Below, piece by piece: positions 1 to 8,132 of a stretch of DNA of 64,000 nucleotides. This DNA is from Clostridiales bacterium (lineage in GTDB: Bacteria; Bacillota; Clostridia; Lachnospirales; Lachnospiraceae): the NCBI GenBank assembly GCA_012520645.1, contig JAAYNV010000027.1, forward strand, positions 62,001 through 126,000, in the 5' to 3' direction. Position numbers and translations under genes: made by a program. The stretch's first letter is position 1, and each line of letters begins with the position of its first letter. The notes below the pieces were generated by a model. The model was not told the DNA's origin, did no database searches, and worked only from the letters and a program-made list of their open reading frames with translations.

Positions 1-256
1 ATGTCCGTTTGAATCCTGACAACGATAGTGTTGGAAGGGAAAAAGTTTGGTTCCTCTCTGTAGATTTTCGCGTAGTTTAGATTTCATAAAAGGACCTCTT
101 TAATCTGAATATAGTGTTATTTAGTATAAAGATAGTACAAGAATATACAGAATGTCAAGAATATAATAACATAGGTATGCAGAAAGGGCGTGAAAAAAGA
201 GCCGTATAAAAATAGTGCAGGAACCAAAGAGAAAAAGGAAAGGGCGGAGCAGCAAA

Positions 257-1642
257 ATGGCAAAGAATGCGACAAGGGATATGACGGTCGGATCACCGAT
301 GAAATTGATTTTGGGATTTTCGGTACCGCTGTTGATGGGGTTTTTATTTCAGCAGTTTTACAGTCTGGTCGATACTGTGATTGTGGGAAAGATTCTGGGT
401 GTGGATGCTTTGGCGGCAGTTGGGTCAACCGGATCGGTCAATTTTATGGTCATAGGGTTCTGTATGGGAGTATGCAGTGGTTTTTCAATTCCAATTGCGC
501 ATATGTTTGGTGCAAAAGACTATGTCGGAATGCGTAAATATGTAGCGAATAGTGTATGGCTTTCCGGTGTCTTTGCAGTGGTTATGACTATTGCGGTATG
601 TGTATTATGCAGAAGTATCCTGGTTTGGATGAAAACACCATCCGATATTATAGAGCAGGCATATGAATATATTTTTATTATTTTTCTGGGTATACCGGTC
701 ACTTATCTTTACAATATGCTGTCTGGTATTATACGTTCGCTGGGAGACGCTAAGACACCGGTCATGTTTCTGGTGATGTCGGCTGTACTCAATATTTTTC
801 TGGATCTGTTTCTGATTCTTGTGATTCCGATGGGAGTAGCAGGAGCAGCATGGGCAACCGTAATCTCACAGGGAGTATCCGGAGTCTGCTGCCTGTTTTA
901 TATGAGAAAGAAATTTGAAATTTTACATATCCGCAAGGAAGAGTGGAAGACAGAGCTGCAGCTGATGAAGAATCTTTGTAATATGGGTATTCCGATGGGG
1001 CTTCAGTATTCGGTTACGGCTATAGGCAGCATTATTTTGCAGACTGCGGTAAATACGCTTGGGTCTTTGGCGGTAGCCAGCATTACGGCAAGTAATAAGA
1101 TTGGCATGTTTTTCTGTTGTCCGTATGATGCAATGGGCTCTACTATGGCAACTTATGGTGGACAGAATGTGGGAGCAAAGAGATTAGACCGTGTGCATCA
1201 AGGCATGAAAGCCTGTGTCCTTTTAGGTGCGGTATATTCGGTTTTTGCATTTGGTGTACTGAGCCTGTTTGGGAAGGATCTGGCACATTTATTTGTAGAT
1301 TCGGCAGATCCAAAGCTGTCTGAACAGGTAGGTCAGTTTTTATTTATCAGTTCCATGTTTTATTTTCCGTTGGCATTGGTGAATATTGTCCGCTTCATGA
1401 TTCAGGGATTAGGATTTTCGAAATTTGCAATATTGGCAGGTGTCTGTGAGATGGTGGCAAGAGCACTGGCGGGTTTTTTACTTGTTCCGAGATTTGGGTT
1501 TATTGCAGCGTGCTATGCCAGTCCGTTGGCATGGATTTTGGCGGATCTGTTCCTGATTCCTGCATATTTTCATGTTATGAAGCGGTTGAGCCGGATGTTC
1601 GGTCTGGAAGAGGGTACAAGGCAGTACTGTAAAAGTGTATAA
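257..1642 (+). CDS. MATE family efflux transporter
   Basis: ORF 215..1642; likely start at internal ATG 257 (MAKNATRDMTVGSPMKLILGFSVPLLMG). 12-TM MATE pattern with QQFYSLVDTVIVGK motif. Confidence 0.9.
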   Translation: MAKNATRDMTVGSPMKLILGFSVPLLMGFLFQQFYSLVDTVIVGKILGVDALAAVGSTGSVNFMVIGFCMGVCSGFSIPIAHMFGAKDYVGMRKYVANSVWLSGVFAVVMTIAVCVLCRSILVWMKTPSDIIEQAYEYIFIIFLGIPVTYLYNMLSGIIRSLGDAKTPVMFLVMSAVLNIFLDLFLILVIPMGVAGAAWATVISQGVSGVCCLFYMRKKFEILHIRKEEWKTELQLMKNLCNMGIPMGLQYSVTAIGSIILQTAVNTLGSLAVASITASNKIGMFFCCPYDAMGSTMATYGGQNVGAKRLDRVHQGMKACVLLGAVYSVFAFGVLSLFGKDLAHLFVDSADPKLSEQVGQFLFISSMFYFPLALVNIVRFMIQGLGFSKFAILAGVCEMVARALAGFLLVPRFGFIAACYASPLAWILADLFLIPAYFHVMKRLSRMFGLEEGTRQYCKSV

Positions 1643-1935
1643 AACAACAACGATATGCCATGCACAGGGCATAGGAAATTTAAATATTTCCGGCGTGGAT
1701 AAGCATAGAAAATATTACTATTTGAAGCGTATCAAAAGAAGAAGCAGATGGGATGATAGCGTCCATGAATGAGGTGGAGCTTCTTTCCGTCAGGGATAAA
1801 AAAACTATTGAACGGGAATATAGGGAGACGATACAGAAAAATGACTGCATGGAGTGGATTCGACTGATCAAGACCATACAGTACCGTAAAAAGAGGCGGA
1901 ATCAAAATGGAATTGTGGTAAAGTACATCGGATAG
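1635..1935 (+). pseudogene. Decayed CarD/CdnL-like transcription factor remnant
   Basis: Frame from 1635 reads VYKTTTICHAQGIGNLNISGVDKHRKYYYLKR. A second frame from 1726 reads SVSKEEADGMIASMNEVELLSVRDKKTIEREYRETIQKNDCMEWIRLIKTIQYRKKRR. Together they resemble the N- and C-terminal parts of clostridial CarD proteins with the middle missing. Confidence 0.65.
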
Positions 1936-1987
1936 TGCTATACTGTTTTGAAAGGAATATTTCAGAAGAGAGAATGGAGGAGAACGG

Positions 1988-2869
1988 ATGATTTATAAGG
2001 CAGAAAATGAAAAACTTGTCATTCAGGTCAATTCGCTTGGTGCAGAGCTTTGTTCGGTAGTGGATAAGGAAAGCGGAAGGGAGTATATGTGGAGCGGAGA
2101 TCCGGCTTATTGGAGCGGAATTTCCCCAGTATTGTTTCCGTTTATTGGCTGTCTGAAAAATGGCGGCTATCGTTATGAAGGAAAAGAATATGAGATCGGA
2201 AAGCATGGATTTGCCAGACGTATGGAATTTACCTGCAGCGGGCAGGAGCAGGATGCACTCTGGTTTACCCTGATGGACACGGAGGAAACCCAAAAGAGTT
2301 ATCCCTTTGCTTTTTGTCTGGAAGCGGGGTATGTATTGAGAGAGAAGACAATACAGGTAAAATGGCGTGTGACAAATCGGGATGAGAAAGAGATGTATTT
2401 TGCTTTGGGCGGACATCCGGCATTCGTATGTCCTCCGGCTTATCAGGAGGGAAATAGGACAGAATGCAGCATTTTGTTTGAAGGAAAGGAACGTATCGAA
2501 AGTGAGCGGATTGGGACGGATGGATTGATTATCGAAGGACATAATACCTATGAGCTTGAGCAGGGTATTCTGCCTGTTACGACAGGGATTTTTGATGGGG
2601 ATGCACTGGTACTGGATAACAGTCAGGTAAAGAAGATTTCTCTGTGTGATAAGGATAAGCAGCCTTATGTCAGTGTGATTTTTGATACGCCGTATGTCGG
2701 AGTCTGGTCTAAGCCGCAGGATGATGCCACTTATATCTGTATTGAGCCGTGGTATGGACGGTGTGACAGCAGTAATTTTGAAGGAGAACTTTCGGAGCGT
2801 CCATGGGGCAGAAAACTTTCACAAGGAGCGTGCTTTGAGGCTGGCTACGAAATCTGCATAGAGAAATAA
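1988..2869 (+). CDS. Aldose 1-epimerase family protein
   Basis: SGISPVLFPFIGCLKNGGYRYEGKEYEIGKHGFAR and GGHPAF motifs typical of galactose mutarotase-like (LacX-type) proteins. Confidence 0.88.
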   Translation: MIYKAENEKLVIQVNSLGAELCSVVDKESGREYMWSGDPAYWSGISPVLFPFIGCLKNGGYRYEGKEYEIGKHGFARRMEFTCSGQEQDALWFTLMDTEETQKSYPFAFCLEAGYVLREKTIQVKWRVTNRDEKEMYFALGGHPAFVCPPAYQEGNRTECSILFEGKERIESERIGTDGLIIEGHNTYELEQGILPVTTGIFDGDALVLDNSQVKKISLCDKDKQPYVSVIFDTPYVGVWSKPQDDATYICIEPWYGRCDSSNFEGELSERPWGRKLSQGACFEAGYEICIEK

Positions 2870-2969
2870 GTGTAGTAAAATAAGAGAATACAGCAAGAGA
2901 AAGACTTATAAAAAATCCGTATGAAGAATCAAAAGGAAAGATTCTTCATACGGATTTTTATACACTTGT

Positions 2970-4326
2970 TTATAAAGTGTTAATGCCAAAAGCATTTGCA
3001 ATGGAACTAAGTAAGATCAGCACAATCAGAATCGGAGCGATATACTTAATCAAAACCGTGTAGATCTTTTTGCTTTTGAATGGAGCGGACTTTTCGACTT
3101 CGTCCACGATTGCAGAAGGTTTGATGACAAAACCTACAAAAACACAGGTGAAAAATGCAACAACAGGCATTAATATACTGTTGCTGATAAAGTCAAAGAA
3201 GTCCAGGAAGCACATTCCAAGAAGCGTGATGCCGGACCATATGCCAAACCCGAGTGAGGAGGGAAGGGCAATGATAATCGCAGCGCCTAATACGATCAGG
3301 CAGGTTGTCATACGTTTTAAATGGAACTTGTCCTGTACAATGGATACGATTGTTTCCATCAGGGAGATGGAGGAGGTCAGTGCTGCAAACAGTACCAGAA
3401 CAAAAAACACAAGTCCAATGACGTTTCCGAATTTCATACTGGCAAAGACATTTGGCAGTGTAATGAACATCAGGCTTGGCCCGGAGGAAAGGACAGACTG
3501 GTCTCCGCCTGAAAAAGCAAAAACAGATGGAATAATAATCAGTCCTGCCACAAACGCAATTCCGGTATCAAACAGTTCAATGTTGCGCACAGAAGACTCT
3601 ACATTTTCGGAATCCGGTACATAGGAGCCGTAGGTGATCATAATACCCATGGCAAGAGACATGGAATAAAACAACTGTCCCATGGCAGCCAGAAGTCCGT
3701 TAAAAGAAAAGCGCGAGAAATCCGGTTTGATATAATAAAGGACTCCATCCATAGCGCCCGGAATGGTCAGCACATAGACCGCAATTCCGATAGAGAGCAG
3801 TACGAGTATTGGCATCAGGAACTTGCTGGCTTTTTCCACTCCTTTTTCCACACCCATCATAACAATGATTGCAGTTGCAGCGATAAACACTGCAAGCCAT
3901 AGAACGGGTTCTGCGGATTTGCTGATAAAGCCGGTAAAGAAGCTGCTGTCCGTAGCAAAACCTCCCTGTCCGGTCAGATAGACTGTAAAATATTTCGTTA
4001 CCCAGCCGCCGATCACACAGTAATAGGGAAAAATGATGATCGGTACAAGACTTGCCAGTATGCCCAGGAAGGAAAACTTTTTATTCAGGCAGGAAAAAGC
4101 ATAAAGAGCACTTTTTTTGGTTTTACGGCCGATTGCAATTTCCGTAATCATCAAACAGAAACCAAAGGTAACTGTCAGTAACAGATACAGGAAAAGAAAA
4201 GTTCCTCCTCCGTATTTTGCAGCCAGATATGGGAAACGCCAGATGTTTCCGAGTCCGACTGCAGAACCTGCCGCAGCCAGAACAAAACCGATGCGGCTTG
4301 AAAAATTATTTTTTTTTCTCTTTCAT
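2970..4326 (-). CDS. Sodium-dependent (NSS/SNF) transporter, frameshifted near the start codon
   Basis: ORF 2970..4154 lacks its N-terminus. The upstream same-frame sequence encodes NFSSRIGFVLAAAGSAVGLGNIWRFPYLAAKYGGGTFLFLYLLLTVTFGFCLMITEIAIG (classic NSS TM1). The ATG at 4326 is out of frame by one nt because of a 9-A run. Confidence 0.88.
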
Positions 4327-4425
4327 TTTGATAAAACCCCTTATGTTAAAATTTATTACTAATAAAAATTAATTTTACCATAAATTAACATAGAAAGAAA
4401 GCTCGGAAAAAACATTCGAATTCTA

Positions 4426-4453
4426 TTGACAAAACATATAAAAGATATATAAT
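4426..4453 (+). promoter_or_regulatory. SigmaA-type promoter of the ArsR/metal operon
   Basis: TTGACA (4426-4431), 16-bp spacer, TATAAT (4448-4453). Confidence 0.8.
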
Positions 4454-4456
4454 GAA

Positions 4457-4478
4457 CATATGAACAATAATTCATATG
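4457..4478. promoter_or_regulatory. Probable ArsR/SmtB-family operator
   Basis: Perfect inverted repeat CATATGAA-caataa-TTCATATG just downstream of the -10, before the arsR-like gene. Confidence 0.75.
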
Positions 4479-4498
4479 AAAAATGGAGGAGTGAAAGG

Positions 4499-4867
4499 AT
4501 GAAGTTTGAGAAGGAACCGGTAGAGCAGTGCGAATATATACATGTGCATGATGAAATGGTCGAGAAGGTCAATGCCCAGATGCCAGATGAGGAACAGCTT
4601 TATGATCTGGCAGATTTCTTCAAGGTGTTTGCGGATTCTACCAGAATTAAAATCCTGTATGTGCTGCTCTGTTCGGAGATGTGTGTCTGCGATCTGGCGC
4701 AGATTCTGAATATGTCTCAGTCAGCGATTTCCCATCAGCTTAGAACCTTGAAGCAGATGGATCTGGTTAGAAATCGCAGGGAAGGAAAGACTATTTTTTA
4801 TTCCCTGTCAGACGGACATATTAAGACCATTTTAAGTCAGGGACTGGATCATATTGAAGAGGATTAA
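4499..4867 (+). CDS. ArsR/SmtB family metal-responsive transcriptional regulator
   Basis: wHTH: DLADFFKVFADSTRIKILYVLLCSEMCVCDLAQILNMSQSAISHQLRTLKQMDLVRNRREGKTIFYSL; start at ATG 4499. Confidence 0.92.
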   Translation: MKFEKEPVEQCEYIHVHDEMVEKVNAQMPDEEQLYDLADFFKVFADSTRIKILYVLLCSEMCVCDLAQILNMSQSAISHQLRTLKQMDLVRNRREGKTIFYSLSDGHIKTILSQGLDHIEED

Positions 4868-4898
4868 AAAACGGAAATGTAAAAAGGAGGATGTGACA

Positions 4899-5120
4899 AT
4901 GAAAAAAACTTATATTTTAGAGGATCTGGATTGTGCACACTGCGCGGCAAAAATAGAGACTGCGGTCGGAAAGCTGGACGGGGTGGAAAAATGTACCTTA
5001 ACATTTCTGACACAGAAGCTGGTGATTGAGGCAGAAGAGGAAAAAATTCCGGCGATCACAAAGGAAATTAAGAAGATTGTGAAAAAAACAGAACCGGATG
5101 TGACCGTCATAGAGAAATAG
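4899..5120 (+). CDS. Heavy-metal-associated (HMA) domain protein
   Basis: MKKTYILEDLDCAHCAAKIETAVGKLDGV; CxxC HMA motif; AAAAAGGAGG RBS. Confidence 0.88.
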   Translation: MKKTYILEDLDCAHCAAKIETAVGKLDGVEKCTLTFLTQKLVIEAEEEKIPAITKEIKKIVKKTEPDVTVIEK

Positions 5121-5139
5121 GTGCAGGGGATGACAGATT

Positions 5140-7032
5140 ATGACAAAAAAGTTGAAAAAGAGAATTAAAAGAATTCTGGCAGGCGCAGCAGTGATGATCG
5201 GCGCTGTCGTCATAGAGAAACTGACAGGCGATATGTATCCATATGTTGTGTTTAGCCTGTTTCTTGCTGCCTATGTGATTGCAGGCGGTGATGTGGTGAA
5301 AAACGCGGTGGTCAATATCGGTCACGGTCAGGTTTTTGATGAAAACTTTCTGATGACACTTGCTACGGTGGGAGCGTTTTTTGTAGGAGACTATTCCGAA
5401 GCGGTAGCGGTTATGTTGTTCTATCAGGTGGGAGAATGTTTTCAGTCCTATGCCGTGAATAAATCCCGCAAGTCCATTACAGCGCTGATGGAAATCCGTC
5501 CGGACTATGCAAATGTCATACGGGACGGTAATGAGGAGACGGTAGATCCTGAGGAGGTAGCGGTAGGCGAACTGATCCGGGTTAAGGCAGGAGAGAGGAT
5601 ACCTTTGGATGGCATCATACGGAATGGCAATTCATCGCTGGATACGATGGCACTGACCGGAGAGAGTATTCCACGGGAGGTATTGTGCGGAGATGAGGTC
5701 ATAAGCGGTTGTGTCAATCTGCAGGGGGTGCTGGAAATTGAGGTGACAAAGGAGTTTTCGGATTCTACTGTATCCAAGATTTTGAATCTGGTGGAAAGTG
5801 CCGGCAGCAGAAAGGCAGAGGCAGAAAACTTTATTACAAAATTTGCGAGGTATTATACGCCCATTGTTGCGGTCTGCGCATTACTGTTAGCGATTCTTCC
5901 GCCGACTGTGCTCGGTGCAGCACAGGGGCATATGGCAGCGGGAAATATCTGGTCTGACTGGATTTACCGTGCTTTGACCTTCCTTGTGATCTCCTGTCCC
6001 TGTGCACTGGTTATCAGTATTCCGCTTAGCTTTTTCGGGGGACTGGGAGGTGCCAGCAAAAACGGTATTTTAATTAAGGGAAGCAACTATCTGGAGGCGC
6101 TTGCCACAGCAGAAGTAGTTGTTATGGATAAGACCGGTACACTGACCAAGGGAACCTTTGGTGTAAAGAATGTGACTGTAGCAGAGAAAGCAGACTGCTC
6201 TGCGGATCGACTGTTAGAGCTTGCTGCGTATGCAGAGAGTTATTCGAATCATCCTATTTCCCAATCGCTTCTGGAGGCATATGGAAAGGAAGTGGACGCT
6301 TCCAGGATCGGAAAGGCAGAGGAAATAGCCGGGCATGGAGTACACGTCTTTGTAGACGGAAAGGAAATTTATGCTGGAAACAGCAGACTGATGGAACAGC
6401 AGGGGATTTTTTATGAGGCAGTCAGAGAGACAGGAACCGTTGTTTATATAGCCTGTGATGGCATTTATCTCGGCTATATTCTGATTGCAGATGAATTGAA
6501 GGAGGATGCGGCGGATGCCGTAAGGGGACTTAAGGAAGCGGGAATCAAAAAGCTGGTGATGCTCACCGGAGACCGGAAGGAAACGGCACAGGAAGTGGCA
6601 GGGAAGCTCGGAATTACTGAAGTACATGCGGAGCTTCTGCCTGGGGATAAAGTGGACCGGATGGAAGAACTGATGCAGTCCAAATCAGAAAAAGGAAAGC
6701 TTTTATTTGTCGGAGACGGCATCAATGATGCACCGGTGTTAGCAAGAGCCGATATTGGAATTGCCATGGGCGGGCTTGGTTCGGATGCTGCAATTGAAGC
6801 GGCAGACATTGTCATCATGACGGACGAGCCGTCCAAGATTGCAAGGGCGATGCAAATATCCGTAAAGACACTTGCAATTGTCAGACAGAATATTATCTTT
6901 GCCCTTTCAGTAAAAATTCTGGTGCTTTTGCTTGCGGCTGCCGGTCTGGCTTCCATGTGGGCAGCTGTTTTTGCAGATGTTGGTGTGGCAGTGATTGCCA
7001 TATTGAATGCCATGAGGGCTTTAAAGGCTTAA
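5140..7032 (+). CDS. cadA: Heavy metal translocating P-type ATPase (Zn/Cd/Co type)
   Basis: SCPCALVISIPLSFFGG TM6 motif, DKTGTLTKG phosphorylation site, [20 protein letters not shown] hinge. Confidence 0.92.
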   Translation: MTKKLKKRIKRILAGAAVMIGAVVIEKLTGDMYPYVVFSLFLAAYVIAGGDVVKNAVVNIGHGQVFDENFLMTLATVGAFFVGDYSEAVAVMLFYQVGECFQSYAVNKSRKSITALMEIRPDYANVIRDGNEETVDPEEVAVGELIRVKAGERIPLDGIIRNGNSSLDTMALTGESIPREVLCGDEVISGCVNLQGVLEIEVTKEFSDSTVSKILNLVESAGSRKAEAENFITKFARYYTPIVAVCALLLAILPPTVLGAAQGHMAAGNIWSDWIYRALTFLVISCPCALVISIPLSFFGGLGGASKNGILIKGSNYLEALATAEVVVMDKTGTLTKGTFGVKNVTVAEKADCSADRLLELAAYAESYSNHPISQSLLEAYGKEVDASRIGKAEEIAGHGVHVFVDGKEIYAGNSRLMEQQGIFYEAVRETGTVVYIACDGIYLGYILIADELKEDAADAVRGLKEAGIKKLVMLTGDRKETAQEVAGKLGITEVHAELLPGDKVDRMEELMQSKSEKGKLLFVGDGINDAPVLARADIGIAMGGLGSDAAIEAADIVIMTDEPSKIARAMQISVKTLAIVRQNIIFALSVKILVLLLAAAGLASMWAAVFADVGVAVIAILNAMRALKA

Positions 7033-7049
7033 AATGAAAAGGGAACAAA

Positions 7050-7619
7050 ATGAAACATGTCCGATTAGAACCCATTCTGAATGGGAAAAATATCATAGAA
7101 ATTCTGGAACGTTTTCGGTTTTCGGAAGAAGATGAAGCATTGCTTATCAGCATTTATGCGGCGGTCAGACCTTTGATCCGGGCAGAAGCATGGTATGAAG
7201 AGACAGAGACTGAAAGGAATTGTATTGTGACACTGGGACGGTACGTGGATGAACTGGAGGACCTGTATCAGAGTGCCGGAGCGATATCGGAGGCATATGG
7301 GTTAGAATGTATTGCCATGGAGCTTTTGAATCAATGCTATGAAAGGCTGGCGGATGAATTTCAGAGATCCTGCGGCTGCCGGATTGCCTCCTTTGCATTT
7401 TACGGGGACGACGGAGTTTTTTCGCCCATGCGAGAGGTACTGGACAACTCCGGACAGAATACGGTACAATGCAGTCGGGCAGGAATGCTGAAACCGAAGA
7501 AAAGTGTGGTTTTTCGGGCAGGGTTAGCAGAAGCCGCAAAATGCGGCAGCAGCAATATCTGCGAAAGCTGCAAAAACCGCTTCTGTCCAAACAGGAAGGA
7601 GAACCAATGCGCGGATTGA
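7050..7619 (+). CDS. Hypothetical protein resembling MetH-activation-domain-like proteins
   Basis: C-terminal AGMLKPKKSVVFRAGLAE...SNICESCKNRFCPNRKE resembles the LTES..MxPxKSV...C..C....CxxR pattern of stand-alone vitamin B12-dependent methionine synthase activation domain proteins. Confidence 0.45.
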   Translation: MKHVRLEPILNGKNIIEILERFRFSEEDEALLISIYAAVRPLIRAEAWYEETETERNCIVTLGRYVDELEDLYQSAGAISEAYGLECIAMELLNQCYERLADEFQRSCGCRIASFAFYGDDGVFSPMREVLDNSGQNTVQCSRAGMLKPKKSVVFRAGLAEAAKCGSSNICESCKNRFCPNRKENQCAD

Positions 7620-8131
7620 TACATTTATATCATGGAGACGGAAAGGGAAAGACAACGGCAGCAGTCGGACTGGCAGTTCGGGCCCTGGGAGCAGGAAAAA
7701 AGATAGTTTTTCTGCAGTGTATGAAGGGAAGTGACACTTCAGAAATTACAGTGCTTCAGAAGCTGTCCGGCATTCAGATTCTGCGGAATACGGAGGATTG
7801 CGGGTTCTATAAAAATATGACGGAGGAACAAAAGCAAAGGATGCGGAGTATGCACGATGACAGTATGAGACATGCGCTGGAACTGATCCGGCGGGAGGAA
7901 TGCGATCTGCTCATACTGGATGAGATCACCTATCCGTTTGCATGGGAACTGATTGACAAGGAGCCGGTTTTAAAATTGTTGAAACATAAACCGGAGGAAT
8001 TGGAAATCGTCATGACAGGCAGAAATCCACAGCCGGAGCTTTTCGAGTGTGCGGACTATATTACGGAAATGTGCTGCAGAAAGCATCCTTATGAAAGAGG
8101 AATTGCAGCCAGAAAGGGCATCGAGTTTTAG
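7607..8131 (+). CDS. Cob(I)yrinic acid a,c-diamide adenosyltransferase (CobA/CobO/BtuR type)
   Basis: [37 protein letters not shown]-loop; [30 protein letters not shown]. Confidence 0.92.
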   Translation: MRGLIHLYHGDGKGKTTAAVGLAVRALGAGKKIVFLQCMKGSDTSEITVLQKLSGIQILRNTEDCGFYKNMTEEQKQRMRSMHDDSMRHALELIRREECDLLILDEITYPFAWELIDKEPVLKLLKHKPEELEIVMTGRNPQPELFECADYITEMCCRKHPYERGIAARKGIEF

Positions 8132-8132
8132 G

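Noticed and set aside
1-60. Possible tRNA or RNA 3' end (gtttgaatcctgac) at the window start
   Set aside because: Too little sequence and no matching acceptor stem visible; cannot be supported.
190-537. Overlapping + strand ORF in the MATE gene
   Set aside because: Out-of-frame shadow of the conserved MATE protein.
4910-5325. Several minus-strand ORFs over the HMA/P-ATPase genes
   Set aside because: Antisense shadows of well-supported genes; no RBS or recognisable domains.
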